A stretch of DNA of 64,000 nt. Source: Verrucomicrobiota bacterium (GTDB taxonomy: Bacteria > Chlamydiota > Chlamydiia > Chlamydiales > SM23-39). The stretch is from assembly GCA_018968815.1 (NCBI GenBank), contig JAGWZL010000006.1:16273-80272 (forward strand). The letters are read 5' to 3'. The position numbers were made by a program, and so were the translations under genes. The notes under the pieces were generated by a model that was not told the origin of the DNA, ran no database searches, and saw only the letters and a program-made list of their open reading frames with translations. The number at the start of each line of letters is the position of its first letter. The stretch's first letter is position 1. Positions 17,143-25,099 of this stretch are shown one piece after another.

Positions 17143-17963
17143 CGCTTTTTCTCAACAAACCATTTGCAGATGGGGCTTGCTGCGAGGCTCATAAACAGTC
17201 CTGATATGAAGGATTGGAGGAATGTGTCTTTGCCGGGAATGAGGAAGACCATGAGGAAGAGCATGGCGATTCCAATGGCCGATCTGCCAGCCCCTTCGGC
17301 GAGGTTTTTCGGTTGCGGAAGGAATAGATGGTGTTTGAGGGAAAAGTAGGTGCCGAGCCCCACTCCGATTAAGGATCCCGCCGTATATTTTGTTGAGGGG
17401 AAAAAATAGAGCATCACAAGAGGGGGGATGAGGCTCAAAAGCAAGAGGAAAGGCAAGGTTTTTTTGGCGAGCCACATTTCCAGCGGTTTTTCGCAAAAGA
17501 CGAACAGGGCCAAAAGGATCAGGCCGATGCACCATCCGCCGAGCACATCGATGGGATAATGCACTCCCAAATAGAGTCTGGAGAAACTGATGAGGAGAAT
17601 GTAGGTCACGCCGACGATCCAAGCGATCGGGGTTCTCCAGTAGAAGATCAGAAGGCTGCCCAAGAACATCGCGGTTTGAGCGCCGCCGCTTGGAAACCCA
17701 AAGGAATGGGGGTGAAAGAGTCCAATTTCAGGCATGTCGGTGCTTGGACGCGGCCAGCCGACTAAGTGTTTGGCGACTCCGATGAGTAAACTATTCGCGA
17801 CAATCCAATAAAAAAGGCGCAGTCCCCACTTATACGAATAGCCTAACCAGACAATGGGGATCAGCACAAACGAAAAGTAGGGCGAATCAAAATAGTTGAG
17901 AAAGCGGAAAAAGGGATCGAGCGCCTCCAGGCGGCTGTTTGCCAGATCGACCATAAAATTCAT
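17136..17963 (-). CDS. PAP2-family membrane phosphatase with altered motif 2
   Basis: A 275-aa membrane protein with about 7-8 hydrophobic segments. PAP2 motifs are present: K65-x6-RP (KHLVGWPRP), FPSGGAQ at 90-96 in place of the usual PSGH, and SR-x5-H-x3-D (SRLYLGVHYPID, His135, Asp139). The enzymes dephosphorylate lipid phosphates such as phosphatidic acid or undecaprenyl pyrophosphate. The Gly at position 94, where His normally stands, could impair or change activity. The start ATG at 17963 overlaps the nth stop (ATGA). A long hydrophobic C-terminal half is additional to the PAP2 core. Convergent with psd. Confidence 0.8.
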   Translation of the reverse strand: MNFMVDLANSRLEALDPFFRFLNYFDSPYFSFVLIPIVWLGYSYKWGLRLFYWIVANSLLIGVAKHLVGWPRPSTDMPEIGLFHPHSFGFPSGGAQTAMFLGSLLIFYWRTPIAWIVGVTYILLISFSRLYLGVHYPIDVLGGWCIGLILLALFVFCEKPLEMWLAKKTLPFLLLLSLIPPLVMLYFFPSTKYTAGSLIGVGLGTYFSLKHHLFLPQPKNLAEGAGRSAIGIAMLFLMVFLIPGKDTFLQSFISGLFMSLAASPICKWFVEKKRM

Positions 17964-18577
17964 TTGTTCTTGATGAAACGGCAAATGGGGCATTGTGCTT
18001 TGTGATGACCTCGGGCTGGGCAATATTTTCTTGCAAAGTAGATGATTTGCAGGTGCAGTTTAATCCATTTTGTTTTTGGAAACAAGCGCTTTAGATCGTT
18101 TTCTGTTTCTTGAACTGTTTTTCCTTGGCTTAACATCCATCGGTGCGCGCATCGATGGATGTGCGTATCGACAGGAAAGGCGGGTTTGTGGAAGGCTTGC
18201 GCCATCACCACGGAGGCGGTTTTATGGCCCACGCCTGGCAATGCTTCGAGCTCTTCGAATGTGTTTGGCACTTTGCCCTGATGTTCTTTTAAGATCTGCA
18301 GCGACAATGCCCAAATGGCTCTCGATTTCGTGGGCCCCAGTCCGCACGGGCGAATGATTTCTTCAATTTCTTCGGGAGTCAACTGCACCATTTTTTGGGG
18401 CGTATCGGCTTTTGCAAAGAGTTTAGGGGTGATCGCATTGACTCTGGCATCGGTGCACTGCGCAGACAGCAAAACGGCGACTAGCAACGTGTAGGCGTCT
18501 TTATGAGCCAAAGGAATGGCAGGATGCGGAACATGCGCATCCAGAATGTCTTCGATTTGTTTGACCCATTTTTGCAT
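17960..18577 (-). CDS. nth: Endonuclease III
   Basis: A 205-aa base-excision repair glycosylase/AP lyase for oxidised pyrimidines. The helix-hairpin-helix ALPGVGHKTASVV with its catalytic Lys and the later Asp (FPVDTHIHR) are present. The C-terminal iron-sulfur region reads CPARGHHKAQCPIC and ends soon after, showing three Cys where the classical enzyme has four with C-x6-C-x2-C-x5-C spacing. I start at ATG 18577 (MQKWVKQIEDIL); an open frame continues to 18715 across the end of mnmE. Order nth-mnmE matches C. trachomatis. Confidence 0.92.
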   Translation of the reverse strand: MQKWVKQIEDILDAHVPHPAIPLAHKDAYTLLVAVLLSAQCTDARVNAITPKLFAKADTPQKMVQLTPEEIEEIIRPCGLGPTKSRAIWALSLQILKEHQGKVPNTFEELEALPGVGHKTASVVMAQAFHKPAFPVDTHIHRCAHRWMLSQGKTVQETENDLKRLFPKTKWIKLHLQIIYFARKYCPARGHHKAQCPICRFIKNK

Positions 18578-18602
18578 TGTTACAATGTAACCAATGAGGT
18601 TC

Positions 18603-19943
18603 TCACTTTCCAAGGCAAAATCTTGCAAAGATGGCGCTGAGAATATCTTCGGTGACGTTGGCGCCGATGATGGTTCCCAGCTCACTGAGACCCGCGCGCA
18701 TATCGGCGGCGACAAATTCTGCAGAGATGCCCGACTTGAGCCCCTCTATGACAGACGTGCAGTAGGCAAGGGCGTTGGAAAGCGCTTGGAAATGGCGTAA
18801 TTGGGTGATCAGCACCTCTTCTTTGGAGGGAGCGCCGCGCTGCCAGACCACATGGCGAATCGCCTCTTTCAAAGCGGCGAGGCCTTGTTTCTCTTTGGCG
18901 GAAATAGGGATGCCTGCGATCTCCTGGCTGGGGGCGGCTACATCGACTTTATTCCACACGACGAGGGTCTTTTCGTGGGGCGCAGCGCGCAAGAGATCTC
19001 GATCTTGCGCAGCGAGCGGGCGGCTCGCATCTAAAACGAGCAAAATGAGATCGGCCTCTTGCATCGCGTTTTGTGTGCGGCGAATGCCTTCCTGCTCAAC
19101 CAGTTCGTCGGTGTGGCGCACGCCTGCCGTGTCGATCAATTTGAAGGGGAGCTCGCCGAGCCTGAGGTCCTCTTCCAACACATCGCGCGTGGTCCCTGGA
19201 ATGGCGGTGACAATGGCCCGGTCTTTACCGAGCAGCGCATTCATGAGCGAGGACTTGCCCACATTCGGCGCGCCGAGTAAGCAGATCGAGAGGCCTTCAT
19301 AGAGCATTTTTCCGTCATGGAAGGTCGCTTTCAGCAGCTCCATTTGCGTGCATACCGCTTGTAGCGATGCGAGAATCTCTTCCATCGAGGCGAATTCGAG
19401 TCCCTCTTCGGGAAAATCGACCCATGCTTCCAGGATGGCGGCAATGTCTGTGAGCTCTTTTTGAAATTGGCGCACTTTTTCAGACAAAGCGCCGCGGAGC
19501 TGTTTTTCCGCATTTTCAAGAGCGAGCGCGCTTTTTGCGGCAATGAGACCTTGGACAGCTTCAGCTTGGGCGAGATCGATTTTCCCGTTCAAAAAAGCGC
19601 GCAACGAAAATTCTCCCGGCTGCGCAGGTCTTGCTCCCGCCTCAAAAATGCGCTCTAAGACCGAACGGGTCATGAGCTGCCCCCCGTGACAAGAAATTTC
19701 TACAGTATCTTCCCCGGTGTAGGAGTTGGGCCCCTTCATCACGAGCAAGAGGACCGCATCGAGGATGGTCCCATCCGATTTCAACACATGCCCATAATGG
19801 GCTGTATGGGATTTAAAATTTTGAATAGGACGAGAAAAAATGGCGCCCGCAATTTCAAAAGCCCTTGAGCCTGAAATACGAATGACGGCAATGGCCCCCA
19901 TCCCAGGGGCTGTAGCGACAGCTGCAATAGTCTCCTGATTCAT
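18603..19943 (-). CDS. mnmE: tRNA uridine-5-carboxymethylaminomethyl modification GTPase
   Basis: A 446-aa GTPase that, with MnmG, modifies wobble uridine in tRNAs. The N-terminal tetrahydrofolate-binding domain begins MNQETIAAVATAPGMGAIAVIR; the inserted G domain has GAPNVGKSSL (about residue 225), DTAG and NKVD; the C-terminus is FCLGK, with the conserved Cys that MnmE requires. Full length. It lies 25 bp upstream of nth on the same strand. Confidence 0.95.
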   Translation of the reverse strand: MNQETIAAVATAPGMGAIAVIRISGSRAFEIAGAIFSRPIQNFKSHTAHYGHVLKSDGTILDAVLLLVMKGPNSYTGEDTVEISCHGGQLMTRSVLERIFEAGARPAQPGEFSLRAFLNGKIDLAQAEAVQGLIAAKSALALENAEKQLRGALSEKVRQFQKELTDIAAILEAWVDFPEEGLEFASMEEILASLQAVCTQMELLKATFHDGKMLYEGLSICLLGAPNVGKSSLMNALLGKDRAIVTAIPGTTRDVLEEDLRLGELPFKLIDTAGVRHTDELVEQEGIRRTQNAMQEADLILLVLDASRPLAAQDRDLLRAAPHEKTLVVWNKVDVAAPSQEIAGIPISAKEKQGLAALKEAIRHVVWQRGAPSKEEVLITQLRHFQALSNALAYCTSVIEGLKSGISAEFVAADMRAGLSELGTIIGANVTEDILSAIFARFCLGK

Positions 19944-19990
19944 AGGGTGTAATCATACCATTTGGCGCTATATCTTGGGTATGACGACCC

Positions 19991-20572
19991 TCAAAGTTTC
20001 TGAAGGGCGGCGGTGATGATTTTGCCTAGATCCGTCTCGTTTTTTTTCTCTTCCATGACAGATTGAACGGCCTTTTGCGCCTCCATCGGGTTGTACCCCA
20101 AGTTGAGGAGCGCATTGAGGGCGTCGCCGACGATGCCGTCCATTCCGCTGAGGGCGCCCCCTTTTGTCTTCACTCCCTTGACCTTATCGCGCATTTCGAT
20201 GACGAGCTTTTCGGCTGTTTTTTTGCCAAGACCGGGGATTTTGCTGAGCAGGCGCACATCTGCCGCATGGATGGCTCGGTGGAATGCGCCCATTTCCAAA
20301 TGACCGATGATCGAGAGCGCTGTTTTGGGGCCAATGCCAGAGAGCGTGATCAACGTTTCAAAGAGATCTCTCTCCTCTTTCTCGATGAAGGCATAGAGTG
20401 TATTGGAATCTTCCCGCACAACTTGGGAGAGAAACAGATGGACGGCTCCTCCTGAGGGAAGTTTGGTGTAGGCGCTGAACGGAATGGTGAGACGATATCC
20501 AATCCCTCCGGTTTCAACAACGGCTTTCACAGCCGTTTTATCGATTAATTGACCTTTGATTGACTCAAACAT
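19991..20572 (-). CDS. ruvA: Holliday junction DNA helicase subunit RuvA
   Basis: A 193-aa junction-binding subunit that loads RuvB for branch migration. It starts MFESIKGQLIDK and contains the two helix-hairpin-helix motifs (LSGIGPKTALSIIG and IPGLGKKTAEKLVIE) and a C-terminal domain (DALNALLNLGYNPMEAQKAV) that contacts RuvB. I use ATG 20572; the open frame extends to 20599 inside ruvC. It overlaps ruvC, so the resolvase and the branch-migration subunit are co-expressed. ruvB is not in the window. Confidence 0.94.
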   Translation of the reverse strand: MFESIKGQLIDKTAVKAVVETGGIGYRLTIPFSAYTKLPSGGAVHLFLSQVVREDSNTLYAFIEKEERDLFETLITLSGIGPKTALSIIGHLEMGAFHRAIHAADVRLLSKIPGLGKKTAEKLVIEMRDKVKGVKTKGGALSGMDGIVGDALNALLNLGYNPMEAQKAVQSVMEEKKNETDLGKIITAALQKL

Positions 20573-21048
20573 TGTGTCCTCACGTGGTGAGCGCAGCAAA
20601 TCGCCAGTGCGAGAGCATCTGCTGCGTCCTCGGGTTGGGGGGGGTGGGGCAAGCGCAACAGCGCCTGGACCATTTTTTGCACTTGAAACTTACTGGCGCC
20701 TCCGTGGCCGACTACAGCGAGTTTTGCCTGCTTGGGAGCAAACTCATACACAGGAATCGCCCTTCGCGCAGCGGCTAAATACACCATCCCCTTCGCCATT
20801 CCCAGTTTAATGGCGCTTTGCGCGTTTTTCAATACAAACTGCGATTCGACCGCCACAGCATACGGTTGGAATTTCTCAATGAGCGCTTCCATGCTTTCAA
20901 AGAGGATTTTATATCGTTGGGCCAGTTCCAATTTGGGAGGCGGGCGAATGCAGCCAAAATCGATGGGCTGCAATGCGTCATCGATCACGCCATAGCCGGT
21001 CATGCGCGTGCCCGGGTCGATCCCAATGATTTTTTTTCGCGGGTTCAT
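20545..21048 (-). CDS. ruvC: Crossover junction endodeoxyribonuclease RuvC
   Basis: A 167-aa Holliday junction resolvase. Catalytic acidic residues are visible in IIGIDPGTRMTGYG (Asp), AVESQF (Glu) and PEDAADALALAICCAHH (two Asp). The start ATG at 21048 gives MNPRKKIIGIDPG; an upstream ATG at 21111 would run into repeat element C. It overlaps ruvA by 28 bp. Confidence 0.94.
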   Translation of the reverse strand: MNPRKKIIGIDPGTRMTGYGVIDDALQPIDFGCIRPPPKLELAQRYKILFESMEALIEKFQPYAVAVESQFVLKNAQSAIKLGMAKGMVYLAAARRAIPVYEFAPKQAKLAVVGHGGASKFQVQKMVQALLRLPHPPQPEDAADALALAICCAHHVRTQCLSQSKVN

Positions 21049-21101
21049 ATATGAATGTTGTAACCGATCCGAAATTTTCCGAGAAAGGTTTTCATTTGTC
21101 T

Positions 21102-21360
21102 CTATACACAAGTGAACTCAAAAGTTGGTTTTGGCTCAAGCCGGACATCCGCATTTTTGGGGCCGCCTGCACCCTGCCCCAAAGACGATGCGTCTTTGGG
21201 GGCCCCGTCGCTCAACTTATCCAAGTTGAGCTGCAACGGCCTGCCCCAAAAACCGAAACGGTTTTCGAGGACCCCGGCTTTTCGGCGCCGCTTCGCTGCC
21301 CCAAACCTGCGGCGCCGGCTTTGCCAAATGCCCAATTTTTGAGTTCACTTGTGTATAGTC
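21102..21360. repeat. Inverted-repeat element C, long copy
   Basis: A 259-bp element with about 26-bp terminal inverted repeats beginning CTATACACAAGTGAACTC; the two ends differ at one internal position. The interior is a chain of small hairpins (GCTCAACTT/AAGTTGAGC; CCAAAGACGATGCGTCTTTGG; CCGAAACGG). No transposase is encoded; short ORFs on both strands are artefacts of the hairpins. It lies in the gap between divergent ruvC and the heptosyltransferase gene. A shorter copy is at 47166-47324 in inverted orientation, and a remnant is at 1750. Confidence 0.85.
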
Positions 21361-21388
21361 GTTGAATCCGATATGATGAAACTATTTT

Positions 21389-22408
21389 ATGAGAGCGAGC
21401 CCTCAAAATATTCTTGTTCGGATGCCCAATTGGATTGGCGATCTGGTGATGGCCACACCCGTGTTAACCGATCTCAGACAAGCGTTCCCCAAAGCGTCCA
21501 TTACGGCGATGTGCCGCACGCCCCTTTGCGAACTGCTCGCAAAAGATGAGTCGATCGATGAACTCTTTTGTTTTACGCGCCCCTCCAACGATTTCTTGAG
21601 AAGACAAGATTTACGCGATCTCATCGCCAAGATCGCAGCTGGCAAATACGACACAGGCGTGCTGCTCACCAACTCTTTTTCTTCCGCTTGGTGGTTTTGG
21701 CAAGGCAAAGTGCAAAGGCGCATCGGCTATTCGCTCCACTTCCGCAGATTTTTACTCACAGATCCGCTCAGCCTGCCGAAGAAAGAGCACCAGGTGATCA
21801 CGTATAAACGACTGCTGGCGCCGCTCGGCATTTCTTTGTCTCAGACGGCGCCCCGACTGTTTTTGAGCGGAGAGGAGATCGCACAGTCCAAAACACTCCT
21901 CTATCAACGGGGATATATTCAGGGCACAACATTGATCGGGATCAATCCAGGAGCCGCCTACGGCTCGGCAAAATGTTGGCCGCCAGATCGATTCCGCGCG
22001 CTCGCCTTGCGTCTTTTGTTAGAAACAGATGCTTATGTGGTCTTTTTTGGCGATGCCTCCACCGCCATGCTCGTCAAAGAAATCAGCCACGGCCTTCCAG
22101 AACGGGTCATCGACTTAGCCGGCGTGACCTCCTTGCGAGAGCTCGCTTGCATCATCAAAGATTGCACTGTGCTCGTCACGAATGATAGCGGCCCCATGCA
22201 CATAGGCGCAGCGTTAGGTGTGCCGCTGGTGGCGCTCTTCGGGTCCACCGATGAGGAGCTGACCGGCCCTTATGGGCAAATGGAGGGCGTCATCCACAAA
22301 AAAGTGAAATGCTCTCCTTGTTTTAAGCGGGTCTGCCCCATCGATTTTCCTTGCATGAAGGGAATTACCGTGGATGAAGTGGTCGAAAAGGTGATGGCCT
22401 ATGTTTAG
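21389..22408 (+). CDS. GT9-family heptosyltransferase (WaaF-like)
   Basis: A 339-aa glycosyltransferase of the ADP-heptose:LPS heptosyltransferase family. It begins NILVRMPNWIGDLVMATPVLTDLR, the signature of WaaF, and continues with GINPGAAYGSAKCWP, TNDSGPMHIGAALGVPLVALFGST and CSPCFKRVCP. Such enzymes act at the cytoplasmic face on the LPS core. It overlaps the next gene by 8 bp, forming an operon with a fused glycosyltransferase/pyrophosphorylase and gpsA. Whether heptose is the true substrate in this organism cannot be seen. Confidence 0.85.
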   Translation: MRASPQNILVRMPNWIGDLVMATPVLTDLRQAFPKASITAMCRTPLCELLAKDESIDELFCFTRPSNDFLRRQDLRDLIAKIAAGKYDTGVLLTNSFSSAWWFWQGKVQRRIGYSLHFRRFLLTDPLSLPKKEHQVITYKRLLAPLGISLSQTAPRLFLSGEEIAQSKTLLYQRGYIQGTTLIGINPGAAYGSAKCWPPDRFRALALRLLLETDAYVVFFGDASTAMLVKEISHGLPERVIDLAGVTSLRELACIIKDCTVLVTNDSGPMHIGAALGVPLVALFGSTDEELTGPYGQMEGVIHKKVKCSPCFKRVCPIDFPCMKGITVDEVVEKVMAYV

Positions 22409-24071
22409 GACGCTCGCGAAAAAATTTTTGCCCAACCCGTTGGATTGGCATCTCAAAAGATTGGCCAAACGGGGAGGCAAGAGGGTGTTGCTCGGCTGGA
22501 ACCGCGGGCTGGGTGATATTGCGTTAGGACTCTATGCAATCGTAGCGCGCATCCGGCAATTTGTCCCAGATGCTGAGATCACGTTCGTCACGCGCCACAG
22601 TTTAATCGATGGATTTTCTCTGTTGGAAGGGGTCAAGGCGATCATCGATCCTCGCTGGAAAAGGGGAGACGCATACGCCATCGATCCGGCCATCAAACGG
22701 GGCTACGATCTGGTGATCGAACGCCCCAGCCCCACCGACTGGGTCACTTGGCAACGAGGCACACTGATCCCCAAACTCAAATGGGACAAAAAGCACGATC
22801 TTCTCTATGAACGCTTTCAGCTTCCGCCCAACTGCATAGGAGTGCAAATATCCGCTGAAATCGGATTTAGCTCATGGCGCAATTGGCCGCACGAAAAATG
22901 GCAGGAGCTCTTCGATCGGTGTACAGATCGGCCTATTTTGCTCTTCGGCGTCGATACAACCGTTCCATTCACCCACCCTAACCTCATCGATCTACGCGGC
23001 AAAACCACTTTGTTTGAGCTCCTTTCGATCATTCAGCATCGCGTCAGCACGCTCATCCTGCCCGATTCAGGCATCGCCTCCATGGTCTATTATCTCAATG
23101 AGTCGTTTCCCATTCGGCTCATCACTTTTTGGGCCGATCCGATGCATGGCATCTTGAAGCAAAATGTGCCATCGCCCAACCCACAATTGAGCCATCGTCC
23201 CTTAATTGCCCAAAATAAAAATCTATCCACGTTGACGGTGGATGCGGTGATGAGCGCATTCGAGAAAAATGTGCTGCCGATTCTTCTGGCAGGCGGCCAA
23301 GGAACGAGATTGGGCGTTCAAGGCCCAAAAGGGCTTTTTGAGATCGCGGGCAAAACGCTTTTTCAGTGGTTTTGCGACAAACTGCCCAAAAATTGCCCGT
23401 TGGCGATCATGACCTCGCCACTCAATCACGAAGCGACTGTCGCCTATTTTCAAAAACACCATTTTTTCAATCTAGACATCCACTTTTTTCAACAAGAAAT
23501 GGCGCAAACCTTGGATGAACATAAACAACCGACAGGCCCGCTAGCTCCCAATGGCAATGGGAGTGTCTTTCGTTCGTTTGTGAAGGCCGGTTTAGCAGAC
23601 AAATTCGCCAAGCGAGGGATCGACTGTGTGACCATCCATTACATCGATAACCTACTCGGCCGGCCGCTCGATCCAAAACTCCTGGAGGGTCTCGAGGAGG
23701 TGACGATCCAGTGCATCCAAAGAGAAAAAGAGGATCGCTCCATGGGGGTTTTGGTGGAACGGGAGGGGCGTTTCGAAATCGTCGAATATACGGAGCTCGA
23801 TCCCACGCAAGAATACCCATATGCCTATAGCGGAGGTCTCGGGTTTGATTTTGCCTTTTTTTGCAAAATGGGCGATGTGGATCTGCCTCTTCATTGGGTC
23901 CAAAAGAGTGTGAATGGCCAACAGGTGTGGGTGGGGGAACAATTTATTTTCGATTGTTTAAAATATGCGAAAAAAGTACGTCCAGTTTGTGTAGACCGGA
24001 AGACGCACTATGCGCCCATTAAGGGGCGAGAGAGCGTTGCAAAAGCGTTGAACATGTTGGTGAAGCAATGA
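22401..24071 (+). CDS. Fusion of GT9-like glycosyltransferase and UDP-sugar pyrophosphorylase
   Basis: A 556-aa two-domain protein. Residues about 28-285 resemble a GT9 heptosyltransferase (LLGWNRGLGDIALGLYAIVARIRQ; SSWRNWPHEKWQELFDRC; LILPDSGIASMVYYL). From about 291 it is a UDP-N-acetylglucosamine/UDP-hexose pyrophosphorylase: VLPILLAGGQGTRLGVQGPKG is the UTP-binding signature of the eukaryote-type UAP family, followed by TSPLNH, PTGPLAPNGNGSVF and a late GGLGFDFAF. C. trachomatis CT715 is an UAP-type enzyme next to gpsA, so the right-hand half sits in its usual place. The frame is uninterrupted across the junction. Confidence 0.8.
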   Translation: MFRTLAKKFLPNPLDWHLKRLAKRGGKRVLLGWNRGLGDIALGLYAIVARIRQFVPDAEITFVTRHSLIDGFSLLEGVKAIIDPRWKRGDAYAIDPAIKRGYDLVIERPSPTDWVTWQRGTLIPKLKWDKKHDLLYERFQLPPNCIGVQISAEIGFSSWRNWPHEKWQELFDRCTDRPILLFGVDTTVPFTHPNLIDLRGKTTLFELLSIIQHRVSTLILPDSGIASMVYYLNESFPIRLITFWADPMHGILKQNVPSPNPQLSHRPLIAQNKNLSTLTVDAVMSAFEKNVLPILLAGGQGTRLGVQGPKGLFEIAGKTLFQWFCDKLPKNCPLAIMTSPLNHEATVAYFQKHHFFNLDIHFFQQEMAQTLDEHKQPTGPLAPNGNGSVFRSFVKAGLADKFAKRGIDCVTIHYIDNLLGRPLDPKLLEGLEEVTIQCIQREKEDRSMGVLVEREGRFEIVEYTELDPTQEYPYAYSGGLGFDFAFFCKMGDVDLPLHWVQKSVNGQQVWVGEQFIFDCLKYAKKVRPVCVDRKTHYAPIKGRESVAKALNMLVKQ

Positions 24072-25057
24072 GATGCGGCTACTTTGGTGCAGGAACGTGG
24101 GGCTTTGCCCTCGCCTCCATTTTAGGAAACAACGGCCACTCGGTGAAAGTATGGGCGCGCGATCCTGCCATGGCCAAGCAGCTGCAAGAAACGCGCACCC
24201 ATCCCAAGCTGCCCTTGATTGAGATTTCCTCGAATGTCGAATTTTCCGCCGATTTTGGTTATGTCAAAAAAGGGGCCGAAGTGATTGTGGAGAGTGTCAC
24301 TTCTACCGGCATTCGCTCCGTTTTTGAGCGTCTCGGGGTTCTCGATATTCCTGTTGTGCTCACCTCTAAGGGCATTGAACAGGGCACGGGATTGCTTTTG
24401 CCTGAAGTGGTCTCCTCGATTTGGAAAGTCAACGAGAGCCCCCTGATCGGCGCGCTCAGCGGACCGAGCCACGCAGAAGACATCATCACGAATGCGCCCA
24501 CCTCTGTTGTTTCCGCAGGCTACGATCCCATGGTCATGAAATTGATCCAAGAACTCTTCACCACGCCCACGTTTCGCATTTATCCGAATGGCGATATTCT
24601 CGGCGTTTGTTTTGGGGGCGCTATGAAGAATATCATTGCGATTGCTTGCGGGATATCAGATGGGCTGGGCTGCGGGGACAATACGAAAGCGGCGCTCATG
24701 ACGCGCGGCCTGCATGAAATCCGCAAACTCAGCGTGGTCAAAAACTGCAAACCCGAGACGCTGTATGGCCTTTCTGGCATGGGAGATCTCTGCGTGACCT
24801 GTATGTCGCGCCACAGCCGCAATTACCGATTTGGCAAACTCGTGGCAGAAGGATTGTCTCCTGAAGGCGCTCGGCAACAAATTGGCATGGCGGTCGAGGG
24901 GATTTACACCTGTGGTTCGGCTCGCGAATTGGCGCGCAAGCACAACATCCCAGCCCCCATCACTGAAGTCACCTACCAAATCATCTACGGCGGTCTTGAC
25001 CCTCGAGAAGCGGTCAAGTTACTCCTACAAAGAGCCATCAAAGAAGAGCACTTGTAA
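24068..25057 (+). CDS. gpsA: Glycerol-3-phosphate dehydrogenase [NAD(P)+]
   Basis: A 329-aa enzyme reducing dihydroxyacetone phosphate to sn-glycerol-3-phosphate for phospholipid synthesis. The NAD-binding GAGTWGFALASILGNNGH is at the N-terminus; TSKGIEQGT, LSGPSHAEDI, GGAMKNIIAIACGISDGLG with the catalytic Lys, and GLSGMGDLCVTCMSRHSRNYRFG follow. It overlaps the preceding fusion gene by 4 bp (ATGA). The same order (pyrophosphorylase then gpsA) is found in C. trachomatis. Confidence 0.95.
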   Translation: MRCGYFGAGTWGFALASILGNNGHSVKVWARDPAMAKQLQETRTHPKLPLIEISSNVEFSADFGYVKKGAEVIVESVTSTGIRSVFERLGVLDIPVVLTSKGIEQGTGLLLPEVVSSIWKVNESPLIGALSGPSHAEDIITNAPTSVVSAGYDPMVMKLIQELFTTPTFRIYPNGDILGVCFGGAMKNIIAIACGISDGLGCGDNTKAALMTRGLHEIRKLSVVKNCKPETLYGLSGMGDLCVTCMSRHSRNYRFGKLVAEGLSPEGARQQIGMAVEGIYTCGSARELARKHNIPAPITEVTYQIIYGGLDPREAVKLLLQRAIKEEHL

Positions 25058-25099
25058 ATCCTCTCTTTTTCTGATACGATCAGCCCTGGGGGGGTCTCC

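Noticed and set aside
21102-21360. Several 70-100 aa ORFs within element C
   Set aside because: They mirror each other on both strands because the DNA is palindromic; no start sites or known motifs.
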